This document shows, piece by piece, positions 36,210 to 49,589 of a DNA stretch of 64,000 bases. Both the position numbers and the translations under genes were made by a program. The stretch's first letter is position 1. Each line of letters starts with the position of its first letter. The notes beneath the pieces were generated by a model. It searched no databases and was not told the DNA's origin. It saw only the letters and a program-made list of their open reading frames with translations. The stretch comes from Petrolisthes cinctipes (taxonomy: Eukaryota; Arthropoda; Malacostraca; Decapoda; Porcellanidae). The DNA lies in the NCBI GenBank assembly GCA_033782935.1, contig JAWQEG010000369.1:625501-689500 (forward strand). The letters are read 5' to 3'.

Positions 36210-38410
36210 GGGTGTTTTGAGCATGAATTTGAGATATAAACGGGTACTGAAGATGCAAGCACATATCGACTTTTTGGCACCTAAAACATCGATTTTGAGC
36301 ATGTTTTGGGCCTGTATATTGTAAATACTCTAACACGGAGTAGGCATGTACAGATCGCTTCTGTGACCCCAAAATATCGAATTTTCGGGTGTTTTGAGCC
36401 TGAATTTGAGATATAAACGAGTACAGAAGATGCATGCACATATCGACTTTTGGGCACCTAAAATATCGATTTTGAGTATGTTTTGAGCCTATATTTTGAA
36501 AACATTCTAGCACTGATTAGGCATGTACAGATTGCTTCTGGGACCCCAAAATATCGAATTTTCCGGTGTTTTGAGCCTGAATTTGAGATATAAACGAGTA
36601 TAGAAGATGCATACACATATTGACTTTGGGCACCAAAAATATCAATTTTTAGCTTGTTTTGGGCCTGAATTTTGAAAATACTCTAACACGGAGTAGGCAT
36701 GTACAGATCGCTTCTGAGACCCAAAAATATCAAATTTTCTGGTGTTTAGGGCCAGAATTTGAGATATAAACGTGTACAGAAGATGAATGCACTTATCGAC
36801 TTTTGGGCACCTAAAAGATCGATTTTCAGTATGTTGTGGCCTGTATTTTGAAAATACTCTAACAAGGAGTAGGCATGTACAGATTGCTTCTGGGACCCCT
36901 AAATATCGAAGTTTCGGGTGTTTTGGGACTGAATTTGAGATATCGACTTTTTGGCACCTAAAATATCGATTTTTAGCATGTTTTTAGCCTATATTTTGAA
37001 AATATTCTAGCACTGAGTAGGCATGTACAGATTGCTTCTGGGACTCCAAAATATTGAATTTTCGGGTGTTTTGAGCCTGAATTTGAGATATAAACGGGTA
37101 CAGAAGATACATGCACATATTGACTTTGGGCATCTAAATTATCGATTTTCAGCATGTTTTGGGCCTATATTTTGAAAAAACTCTAACATGGAGTATGCAT
37201 GTACAGATCACTTCTGGGACCCCAAAATATCAAATTTTCGGGTGTTTTGAGCTTTAATTTGAGATATAAACGAGTACAGAAGATGCATGCACATATCGAC
37301 TTTTGGGCACCAAAAATATCGATTTTGAGCATGTTTTGAGCCTATATTTTGAAAACATTCTAGCACTGAGTATGCATGTACAGATCGCTTCTGGGACCCC
37401 AAAATATCGAATTTTCGGGTGTTTTGAGCCTGTATTTGAGATATAAACGAGTATAGAAGATGCATACACATATTGACTTTGGGCACCAAAAATATCGATT
37501 TTCAGCATGTTTTGGGCCTGAATTTTGAAAATACTCTAACACGGAGTAGGCATGAACAGATTGCTTCTGGGAACCCAAAATATCGAATTTTCGGGTGTTT
37601 TGGGCCTGAATTTGAGATATCGCCTTTACGCACCTAAAATATCGATTTTTAGCATGTTTTGAGCCATTATTTTGAAAAAATTCTAGCACTGAGTAGGCAT
37701 GTACAGATCGATTCTGGGACCCCAAAATATCGTATTTTCTAATATTTTGAGCTTGAATTTGAGATATAAACGAGTACAGAAGATGCATGCACATATCGAC
37801 TTTTGGGCACCTAAAAGATCGATTTTCAGTATGTTTTTGGCCTGTAATTTGAAAATACTCTAACACGGAGTAGGCATGTACAAATCCCTTCTGGGACCCC
37901 TAAATATCGAATTTTCGGGTGTTTTGAGCCTGAATTTGAGATATAAACGGGTACTGAAGGTGCATGCACATATCGACTTTTGGGCACCTAAAATACCGAT
38001 TTTGAGCATGTTTTGAGCCTATATTTTGAAAACATTCTTGCACTGAGTAGGCATGTACAGATTGCTTCTGGGACCCCAAAATATTGAATTTTCGGGTGTT
38101 TTGAGCCTGAATTTGAGATATAAACGGGTACAGAAGATACATGCACATATTGACTTTGGGCATCTAAAATATCGATTTTCAGCATGTTTTGAGCATGTAT
38201 TTTGAAAATACTCTAACACGGAGTAGGCATGTACAGATCGCTTCTGGGACCCCAAAATATCGAATTTTCGGGTGTTTTGAGCCTGAATTTGAGATATAAA
38301 CGGGTACTGAAGGTGCAAGCACATATCGACTTTTTGGCACCTAAAACATCGATTTTGAGCATGTTTTGGGCCTGTATTTTGAAAATACTCTAACACGGAG
38401 TAGGCATGTA
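36210..38410. repeat. Heterogeneous satellite between HOR-3 and HOR-4
   Basis: Monomers are of the usual kinds, but I found no clean large-offset partner for most of this stretch. It has many singleton changes, for example tatcaattttt near 36,640, agcttgtttt near 36,652 and cgtattttctaatattttg near 37,730. No gene or foreign insertion is seen. The 3' end already resembles the HOR-4 start. Confidence 0.7.
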
Positions 38411-39511
38411 CAGATCGCTTCTAGGACCCCTAAATATCGAATTTTCGGGTGTTTTGTGCCTTCATTTGAGATATCGACTTTTTGGCACCAAAAATATCGA
38501 TTTTTAGAATGTTTTTAGCCTATATTTTGAAAATATTCTAGCACTGAGTAGGCATGTGCAGATTGCTTCTTGGACCCCAAAATATTTAATTTTCGGGTGT
38601 TTTGAGCCTGAATTTGAGATATAAACGGGTACAGAAGATGCATACACATATCGACTTTTGGGCACCTAAAAGATCGATTTTCAGTATGTTTTTGGCCTGT
38701 ATTTTGAAAATACTCTAACACAGAGTAGGCATGTACAGATCCCTTCTGGGACCCCTAGATATCGAATTTTCGGGTGTTTTGGGACTGAATTTGAGATATC
38801 GACTATATGGCACCTAAAATGTCGGTTTTTAGCATGTTTTTAGCCTATATTTTGAAAATATTCTAGCACTGAGTAGGCATGTGCAGATTGCTTCTGGGAC
38901 CCCATAATATTGAATTTCCGGGTGTTTTGAGCCTGACTATGAGATATAAACGGGTACAGACGATACATGCACATATTGACTTTGGGCATCTAAAATATCG
39001 ATTTTCAGCATGTTTTGGGCCTGTATTTTGAAAATACTCTAACACGGAGTAGGCATGTACAGATCGCTTCTGGGACCCCAAAATATCGAATTTTCGGGTG
39101 TTTTGGGCCTGAATTTGAGATATCGCCTTTACGCACCTAAAATATCGATTTTTAGCATGTTTTGAGCCTATATTTTGAAAATATTCTAGCACTGAGTAGG
39201 CATGTACAGATCGCTTCTGGGACCCCAAAATATCGTATTTTCGGGTGTTTTGAGCTTGAATTTGAGATATAAACGAGTACAGAAGATGCATGCTCATATC
39301 GACTTTTGGGCACCTAAAATATCGATTTTGAGCATGCTTTGAGCCTATATTTTGAAAACATTCTAGCCCTTAGTAGGCATGTACAGATCGCTTCTGGGAC
39401 CCCTAAATATTGAATTTTTGGGTGTTTTGGGCCTTAATTTGAGATATAAACGGGTACAGAAGAATATTGACTTTGGGCATCTAAAATATCGATTTTCAGC
39501 ATGTTTTGGGC
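38195..39511. repeat. 1,317-bp internal repeat of HOR-4, first unit
   Basis: The sequence with gaaggtgcaagcac, tttttagaatgttt, aggcatgtgcag, gactatatggcacc and gcctgactatgag recurs 1,317 bp downstream. The same pair is present in HOR-4 copy 2 at about 42.7-45.2 kb. Confidence 0.82.
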
Positions 39512-42500
39512 CTGTATTTTGAAAATACTCTAACACGGAGTAGGCATGTACAGATCGCTTCTGGGACCCCAAAATATCGAATTTTCGGGTGTTTTGAGCC
39601 TGAATTTGAGATATAAACGGGTACTGAAGGTGCAAGCACATATCGACTTTTTGGCACCTAAAACATCGATTTTGAGCATGTTTTGGGCCTGTATTTTGAA
39701 AATACTCTAACACGGAGTAGGCATGTACAGATCGATTCTAGGACCCCTAAATATCGAATTTTCGGGTGTTTTGGGCCTTAATTTGAGATATCGACTTTTT
39801 GGCACCAAAAATATCGATTTTTAGAATGTTTTTAGCCTATATTTTGAAAATATTCTAGCACTGAGTAGGCATGTGCAGATTGCTTCTTGGACCCCAAAAT
39901 ATTTAATTTTCGGGTGTTTTGAGCCTGAATTTGAGATATAAACGGGTACAGAAGATGCATGCACATATCGACTTTTGGGCACCTAAAAGATCGATTTTCA
40001 GTATGTTTTTGGCCTGTATTTTGAAAATACTCTAACACGGAGTAGGCATGTACAGATCCCTTCTGGGACCCCTAAATATCGAATTTTCGGGTGTTTTGGG
40101 ACTGAATTTGAGATATCGACTATATGGCACCTAAAATGTCGGTTTTTAGCATGTTTTTAGCCTATATTTTGAAAATATTCTAGCACTGAGTAGGCATGTG
40201 CAGATTGCTTCTGGGACCCCAAAATATTGAATTTCCGGGTGTTTTGAGCCTGACTATGAGATATAAACGGGTACAGACGATACATGCACATATTGACTTT
40301 GGGCATCTAAAATATCGATTTTCAGCATGTTTTGGGCCTGTATTTTGAAAATACTCTAACACGGAGTAGGCATGTACAGATCGCTTCTGGGACCCCAAAA
40401 TATCGAATTTTCGGGTGTTTTGGGCCTGAATTTGAGATATCGCCTTTACGCACCTAAAATATCGATTTTTAGCATGTTTTGAGCCTATATTTTGAAAATA
40501 TTCTAGCACTGAGTAGGCATGTACAGATCGCTTCTGGGACCCCAAAATATCGTATTTTCGGGTTTTTTGAGCTTGAATTTGAGATATAAACGAGTACAGA
40601 AGATGCATGCTCATATCGACTTTTGGGCACCTAAAATATCGATTTTGAGCATGCTTTGAGCCTATATTTTGAAAACATTCTAGCCCTGAGTAGGCATGTA
40701 CAGATCGCTTCTGGGACCCCTAAATATTGAATTTTTGGGTGTTTTGGGCCTTAATTTGAGATATCGACCTTTTGGCACCTAAAATATCGATTTTTAGCAT
40801 GTTTTTAGCCTATATTTTGAAAATATTCTAGCACTGAGTAGGCATGTACAGATTGCTTCTGGGACCCCAAAATATTGAATTTTCGGGTGTTTTGAGCCGG
40901 AATTTGAGATATAAACGGTTACAGAAGATACATGCACATATTGACTTTAGGCATCTAAAATATCGATTTTCAGCATGTTTTGAGCATGTAATTTGAAAAT
41001 ACTCTAACACGGAGTAGACATGTACAGATCGTTTCTGGGACCCCAAAATATCGAATTTTCGGGTGTTTTGAGCCTGAATTTGAGATATAAACGGGTACTG
41101 AAGGTGCATGCACATATCGACTTTTTGGCACCTAAAACATCGATTTTGAGCAAGTTTTGGGCCTGTATTTTGTAAATACTCTAACACGGAGTAGGCATGT
41201 ACAGATAGCTTCTGGGACCCCTAAATATCGATTTTTCGGGTGTTTTGGGCCTTAAATTGAGATATCGACTCTTTGGCACCTAAAATATCGATTTTTAGCA
41301 TGTTTTTAGCCTATATTTTGAAAATATTCTAGCACTGAGTAGGCATGTACAGATTGCTTCTGGGACCCCAAAATATTGAATTTTCGGGTGTTTACGGCCA
41401 GAATTTGAGATATAAACGGGTACAGAAGATGCATACACATATTGACTTTGGGCACCAAAAATATCGATTTTCAGCATGTTTTGGGCCTGAATTTTGAAAA
41501 TACTCTAACACGGAGTAGGCATGTACAGATTGCTTCTGAGACCCCAAAATATCGGATTTTCGGGTGTTTTGGGCCTGAATCTGAGATATCACCTTTACGC
41601 ACCTAAAATATCGATTTTTAGCATGTTATGAGCCTATATTTTGAAAATATTCTAGCACTGAGTAGGCATGTACAGACCGATTCTGGGACCCCAAAATATC
41701 GAATTTTCGGGTGTTTTGAGCTTGAATTTGAGATATAAACGAGTACAGAAGATGCATGCACATATCGACTTTTGTTCACCTAAAATATCGATTTTGAGCA
41801 TGTTTTGAGCCAATATTTTGAAAACATTCTAGCACTGAGTAGGCATGTACAGATCGCTTCTGGGACCCAAAAATATCGAATTTTCGGGTGTTTAGGGCCA
41901 GAATTTGAGATATAAACGGGTACAGAAGATGCATGCACATATCGACTTTTGGGCACCTAAAGGATCGATTTTCAGTATGTTTTTGGCCTGTATTTTGAAA
42001 ATACTCTAACACGGAGTAGGCATGTACAGATCGCTTCTGGGACCCCAAAATATCGAATTTTCGGGTGTTTTGGGCCTTAATTTGAGATATCGCCTTTACG
42101 CACCTAAAATATCGATTTTTAGCATGTTTTGAGCCTATATTTTGAAAATATTCTAGCACTGAGTAGGCATGTACAGATCGCTCCTGGGACCCCAAAATAT
42201 CGAATTTTCGGGTGTTTTGAGCCTGAATTTGAGATATAAACGAGTACAGAAGATGCATGCACATATCGACTTTTGAGCACCTAAAATATCTATTTTGAGC
42301 ATGTTTTGAGCCTATATTTTGAAAACATTCTAGCACTGAGTAGGCATGTACAGATCGCTTCTGGGACCCCAAAATATCGAATTTTCGAGTGTTTTGAGCC
42401 TGAATTTGAGATATAAACGAGTATAGAAGATGCATACACATATTGACTTTGGGCACCAAAAATATCGATTTTCAGCATGTTTTGGGCCTGAATTTTGAAA

Positions 42501-42880
42501 ATACTCTACCACGGAGTAGGCATGTACAGATCGCTTCTGGGACCCCAAAATATCGAATTTTCGGGTGTTTAGGGCCAGAATTTGAGATATAAACGGGTAC
42601 AGAAGATGCATGCACATATCGACTTTTGGGCACCAAAAAGATCGATTTTCAGTATGTTTTTGGCCTGTATTTTGAAAATATTCTAACACGGAGTAGGCAT
42701 GTACAGATCGCTTCTGGGACCCCAAAAAATCGAATTTTCGCGTGTTTTGAGCCTGAATTTGAGATATAAACGGGTACTGAAGATTTATGCACATATCGAC
42801 TTTTGGGCAACTAAAACATCGATTTGGAGCATGTTTTGGGCCTGTATTTTGAAAATACTCTAACACGGAGTAGGCATGTA
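38411..42880. repeat. HOR-4 4,470-bp unit, copy 1
   Basis: cagatcgcttctaggacccc at 38,411 recurs at 42,881. Matches hold at exactly 4,470 bp through the whole unit without indels. In scanning I noted about a dozen base differences, which would be well above 99% identity. The true left breakpoint lies between about 38,350 and 38,411. Confidence 0.9.
39512..40760. repeat. 1,317-bp internal repeat of HOR-4, second unit (partial)
   Basis: Matches the first unit until about 40,760, where ttaatttgagatatcgacc replaces ttaatttgagatataaacggg. A shared rare base, cccctagatatcg, marks only the first unit in both HOR-4 copies, so the 1,317-bp duplication came before the 4,470-bp one. Confidence 0.8.
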
Positions 42881-45800
42881 CAGATCGCTTCTAGGACCCC
42901 TAAATATCGAATTTTCGGGTGTTTTGGGCCTTAATTTGAGATATCGACTTTTTGGCACCAAAAATATCGATTTTTAGAATGTTTTTAGCCTATATTTTGA
43001 AAATATTCTAGCACTGAGTAGGCATGTGCAGATTGCTTCTTGGACCCCAAAATATTTAATTTTCGGGTGTTTTGAGCCTGAATTTGAGATATAAACGGGT
43101 ACAGAAGATGCATGCACATATCGACTTTTGGGCACCTAAAAGATCGATTTTCAGTATGTTTTTGGCCTGTATTTTGAAAATACTCTAACACAGAGTAGGC
43201 ATGTACAGATCCCTTCTGGGACCCCTAGATATCGAATTTTCGGGTGTTTTGGGACTGAATTTGAGATATCGACTATATGGCACCTAAAATGTCGGTTTTT
43301 AGCATGTTTTTAGCCTATATTTTGAAAATATTCTAGCACTGAGTAGGCATGTGCAGATTGCTTCTGGGACCCCAAAATATTGAATTTCCGGGTGTTTTGA
43401 GCCTGACTATGAGATATAAACGGGTACAGACGATACATGCACATATTGACTTTGGGCATCTAAAATATCGATTTTCAGCATGTTTTGGGCCTGTATTTTG
43501 AAAATACTCTAACACGGAGTAGGCATGTACAGATCGCTTCTGGGACCCCAAAATATCGAATTTTCGGGTGTTTTGGGCCTGAATTTGAGATATCGCCTTT
43601 ACGCACCTAAAATATCGATTTTTAGCATGTTTTGAGCCTATATTTTGAAAATATTCTAGCACTGAGTAGGCATGTACAGATCGCTTCTGGGACCCCAAAA
43701 TATCGTATTTTCGGGTGTTTTGAGCTTGAATTTGAGATATAAACGAGTACAGAAGATGCATGCTCATATCGACTTTTGGGCATCTAAAATATCGATTTTG
43801 AGCATGCTTTGAGCCTATATTTTGAAAACATTCTAGCCCTGAGTAGGCATGTACAGATCGCTTCTGGGACCCCTAAATATTGAATTTTTGGGTGTTTTGG
43901 GCCTTAATTTGAGATATAAACGGGTACAGAAGAATATTGACTTTGGGCATCTAAAATATCGATTTTCAGCATGTTTTGGGCCTGTATTTTGAAAATACTC
44001 TAACACGGAGTAGGCATGTACAGATCGCTTCTGGGACCCCAAAATATCGAATTTTCGGGTGTTTTGAGCCTGAATTTGAGATATAAACGGGTACTGAAGG
44101 TGCAAGCACATATCGACTTTTTGGCACCTAAAACATCGATTTTGAGCATGTTTTGGGCCTGTATTTTGAAAATACTCTAACACGGAGTAGGCATGTACAG
44201 ATCGATTCTAGGACCCCTAAATATCGGATTTTCGGGTGTTTTGGGCCTTAATTTGAGATATCGACTTTTTGGCACCAAAAATATCGATTTTTAGAATGTT
44301 TTTAGCCTATATTTTGAAAATATTCTAGCACTGAGTAGGCATGTGCAGATTGCTTCTTGGACCCCAAAATATTTAATTTTCGGGTGTTTTGAGCCTGAAT
44401 TTGAGATATAAACGGGTACAGAAGATGCATGCACATATCGACTTTTGGGCACCTAAAAGATCGATTTTCAGTATGTTTTTGGCCTGTATTTTGAAAATAC
44501 TCTAACACGGAGTAGGCATGTACAGATCCCTTCTGGGACCCCTAAATATCGAATTTTCGGGTGTTTTGGGACTGAATTTGAGATATCGACTATATGGCAC
44601 CTAAAATGTCGGTTTTTAGCATGTTTTTAGCCTATATTTTGAAAATATTCTAGCACTGAGTAGGCATGTGCAGATTGCTTCTGGGACCCCAAAATATTGA
44701 ATTTCCGGGTGTTTTGAGCCTGACTATGAGATATAAACGGGTACAGACGATACATGCACATATTGACTTTGGGCATCTAAAATTTCGATTTTCAGCATGT
44801 TTTGGGCCTGTATTTTGAAAATACTCTAACACGGAGTAGGCATGTACAGATCGCTTCTGGGACCCCAAAATATCGAATTTTCGGGTGTTTTGGGCCTGAA
44901 TTTGAGATATCGCCTTTACGCACCTAAAATATCGATTTTTAGCATGTTTTGAGCCTATATTTTGAAAATATTCTAGCACTGAGTAGGCATGTACAGATCG
45001 CTTCTGGGACCCCAAAATATCGTATTTTCGGGTTTTTTGAGCTTGAATTTGAGATATAAACGAGTACAGAAGATGCATGCTCATATCGACTTTTGGGCAC
45101 CTAAAATATCGATTTTGAGCATGCTTTGAGCCTATATTTTGAAAACATTCTAGCCCTGAGTAGGCATGTACAGATCGCTTCTGGGACCCCTAAATATTGA
45201 ATTTTTGGGTGTTTTGGGCCTTAATTTGAGATATCGACCTTTTGGCACCTAAAATATCGATTTTTAGCATGTTTTTAGCCTATATTTTGAAAATATTCTA
45301 GCACTGAGTAGGCATGTACAGATTGCTTCTGGGACCCCAAAATATTGAATTTTCGGGTGTTTTGAGCCGGAATTTGAGATATAAACGGTTACAGAAGATA
45401 CATGCACATATTGACTTTAGGCATCTAAAATATCGATTTTCAGCATGTTTTGAGCATGTAATTTGAAAATACTCTAACACGGAGTAGACATGTACAGATC
45501 GTTTCTGGGACCCCAAAATATCGAATTTTCGGGTGTTTTGAGCCTGAATTTGAGATATAAACGGGTACTGAAGGTGCATGCACATATCGACTTTTTGGCA
45601 CCTAAAACATCGATTTTGAGCATGTTTTGGGCCTGTATTTTGTAAATACTCTAACACGGAGTAGGCATGTACAGATAGCTTCTGGGACCCCTAAATATCG
45701 ATTTTTCGGGTGTTTTGGGCCTTAAATTGAGATATCGACTCTTTGGCACCTAAAATATCGATTTTTAGCATGTTTTTAGCCTATATTTTGAAAATATTCT

Positions 45801-47350
45801 AGCACTGAGTAGGCATGTACAGATTGCTTCTGGGACCCCAAAATATTGAATTTTCGGGTGTTTACGGCCAGAATTTGAGATATAAACGGGTACAGAAGAT
45901 GCATACACATATTGACTTTGGGCACCAAAAATATCGATTTTCAGCATGTTTTGGGCCTGAATTTTGAAAATACTCTAACACGGAGTAGGCATGTACAGAT
46001 TGCTTCTGAGACCCCAAAATATCGGATTTTCGGGTGTTTTGGGCCTGAATCTGAGATATCACCTTTACGCACCTAAAATATCGATTTTTAGCATGTTATG
46101 AGCCTATATTTTGAAAATATTCTAGCACTGAGTAGGCATGTACAGACCGATTCTGGGACCCCAAAATATCGAATTTTCGGGTGTTTTGAGCTTGAATTTG
46201 AGATATAAACGAGTACAGAAGATGCATGCACATATCGACTTTTGTTCACCTAAAATATCGATTTTGAGCATGTTTTGAGCCAATATTTTGAAAACATTCT
46301 AGCACTGAGTAGGCATGTACAGATCGCTTCTGGGACCCAAAAATATCGAATTCTAGGGTGTTTAGGGCCAGAATTTGAGATATAAACGGGTACAGAAGAT
46401 GCATGCACATATCGACTTTTGGGCACCTAAAGGATCGATTTTCAGTATGTTTTTGGCCTGTATTTTGAAAATACTCTAACACGGAGTAGGCATGTACAGA
46501 TCGCTTCTGGGACCCCAAAATATCGAATTTTCGGGTGTTTTGGGCCTTAATTTGAGATATCGCCTTTACGCACCTAAAATATCGATTTTTAGCATGTTTT
46601 GAGCCTATATTTTGAAAATATTCTAGCACTGAGTAGGCATGTACAGATCGCTCCTGGGACCCCAAAATATCGAATTTTCGGGTGTTTTGAGCCTGAATTT
46701 GAGATATAAACGAGTACAGAAGATGCATGCACATATCGACTTTTGAGCACCTAAAATATCTATTTTGAGCATGTTTTGAGCCTATATTTTGAAAACATTC
46801 TAGCACTGAGTAGGCATGTACAGATCGCTTCTGGGACCCCAAAATATCGAATTTTCGAGTGTTTTGAGCCTGAATTTGAGATATAAACGAGTATAGAAGA
46901 TGCATACACATATTGACTTTGGGCACCAAAAATATCGATTTTCAGCATGTTTTGGGCCTGAATTTTGAAAATACTCTACCACGGAGTAGGCATGTACAGA
47001 TCGCTTCTGGGACCCCAAAATATCGAATTTTCGGGTGTTTAGGGCCAGAATTTGAGATATAAACGGGTACAGAAGATGCATGCACATATCGACTTTTGGG
47101 CACCAAAAAGATCGATTTTCAGTATGTTTTTGGCCTGTATTTTGAAAATATTCTAACACGGAGTAGGCATGTACAGATCGCTTCTGGGACCCCAAAAAAT
47201 CGAATTTTCGCGTGTTTTGAGCCTGAATTTGAGATATAAACGGGTACTGAAGATTTATGCACATATCGACTTTTGGGCAACTAAAACATCGATTTGGAGC
47301 ATGTTTTGGGCCTGTATTTTGAAAATACTCTAACACGGAGTAGGCATGAA
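42881..47350. repeat. HOR-4 4,470-bp unit, copy 2
   Basis: It ends near 47,349, where gtaggcatgaacaggtcgc replaces the expected gtaggcatgtacagatcgc. Differences from copy 1 include ttctagggtg at 46,351 versus ttttcgggtg at 41,881, catgtttt versus caagtttt near 45,621, and ggcatctaaa versus ggcacctaaa near 43,780. Confidence 0.9.
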
Positions 47351-49589
47351 CAGGTCGCTTCTGAGACCCCAAAATATCGAATTTTCGGGTGTTTTGGGCC
47401 TGAATTTGAGATATGGCCTTTACGCACCTAAAATATTAAGTTTTGAGCCTATATTTTGAAAATATTCTAGCAATGAGTAGGCATGTACAGATCGCTTCTG
47501 GGACCCCAAAATATTGTATTTTCGGGTGTTTTGAGCTTGAATTTGAGATATAAACGAGTACAGAAGATGCATGCACATATCGACTTTTGGGAACCTAAAA
47601 TATCGATTTTGAGCATGTTTTGAGCCTATATTTTGAAAACATTCTAGCACTGAGTAGGCATGTACAGATCGCTTCTGGGACCCCTAAATATCGAATTCTC
47701 GGGTGTTTTGGGCCTTAATTTGAGATATCGACTTTTTGGCACCTAAAATATCGATTTTTAGCATGTTTTTAGCCTATATTTTGAAAATATTCTAGCACTG
47801 AGTAGGCATGTACAGATTGCTTCTGGGACCCCAAAATATTCAATTTTCGCGTGTTTTGAGCCTGAATTTGAGATATAAACGGGTACAGAAGATACATGCA
47901 CATATTGACTTAGGGCACCAAAAATATCGATTTTGAGCATGTTTTGGGCCTGACTTTTGAAAATACTCTAACACGGAGTAGGCATGTACAGATCGCTTCT
48001 GGGACCCCTAAATATCGAATTTTCGGGTGTTTTGGGACTGAATTTGGGATATCGACTTTTTGGCACCTAAAATATCGAATTTGAGCATGTTTTGAGCCTA
48101 TATTTTGATAATATACTAGCACTGAGTAGGCATGTACAGATTGCTTAAGGGACCCTAAAATATTGAATTTTCGGGTGTTTAGGGCCAGAATTTAAGATAT
48201 AAACGGGTACAGAAGATGCATGCACATGTCGACTTTTGGGCACCTAAAAGATCGATTTTCAGTATGTTTTTGGCCTGTATTTTGAAAATACTCTAACATG
48301 GATTGGGCATGTACAGATCGCTTCTGGGACCCCTAAATATCGAATTTTCGGGTGTTTTGGGCCTTAATTTGAGATATCGACTTTTTGGCACCTAAAAGAT
48401 CGATGTTTAGCATGTTTTTAGCCTATATTTTGAAAATATTCTAGCACTGAGTAGGCATGTACAGATTGCTTCTGGGGCCCCAAAATATTCAATTTTCGCG
48501 TGTTTTGAGCCTGAATTTGAGATATAAACGGGTACAGAAGATACATGCACATATTGACTTAGGGCACCAAAAATATCGATTTTGAGCATGTTTTGGGCCT
48601 GACTTTTGAAAATACTCTAACACGGAGTAGGCATGTACAGATCGCTTCTGGGACCCCTAAATATCGAATTTTCGGGTGTTTTGGGACTTAATTTGGGATA
48701 TCGACTTTTTGGCACCTAAAATATCGAATTTGAGCATGTTTTGAGCCTATATTTTGATAATATACTAGCACTGAGTAGGCATGTACAGATTGCTTCTGGG
48801 ACCCTAAAATATTGAATTTTCGGGTGTTTAGGGCCAGAATTTAAGATATAAACGGGTACAGAAGATGCATGCACATGTCGACTTTTGGGCACCTAAAAGA
48901 TCGATTTTCAGTATGTTTTTGGCCTGTATTTTGAAAATACTCTAACATGGAGTGGGCATGTACAGATCGCTTCTGGGACCCCTAAATATCGAATTTTCGG
49001 GTGTTTTGGGCCTTAATTTGAGATATCGACTTTTTGGCACCTAAAAGATCGATGTTTAGCATGTTTTTAGCCTATATTTTGAAAATATTCTAGCACTGAG
49101 TAGGCATGTACAGATTGCTTCTGGGACCCCAAAATATTGAATTTTCGGGTGTTTTGAGCCTGAATTTGAGATATAAACGGGTACAGAAGATACATGCACA
49201 TAATGACTTTAGGCATCTAAAATATCGATTTCCAGCATGTTTTGGGCACGTATTTTGAAAAAACTCTAACACGGAGTAGGCATGTACAGATCGCTTCTGG
49301 GACCGCAAAATATCGAATTTTCGGGTGTTTTGAGCCTGAATTTGAGATATAAACGACTATAGAAGATGCATACACATATTGACTTTGGGCACCAAAAATA
49401 TCGATTTTGAGCATGTTTTGGTCCTGAATTTTGAAAATACTCTAACACGGAGTAGGCATGTACAGATCGCTTCTGGGACCCCTAAATATCGAATTTATGG
49501 GTGTTTTGGGACTGAATTTGAGATATCGACTTTTTGGCACCTAAAATATCGATTTTGAGCATGTTTTGAGCCTATATTTTGAAAATATT
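47351..49589. repeat. Start of the HOR-5 domain, with a 649-bp tandem duplication
   Basis: A 649-bp segment at about 47,760-48,408 is repeated at 48,409-49,057. Both contain ttcgcgtgttttgag, gacttagggcacc, tgataatatactagc and acatgtcgac. The unit is four monomers (two long, two short, about 650 bp). A monomer with a 10-bp deletion lies at 47,431-47,450. Confidence 0.82.
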
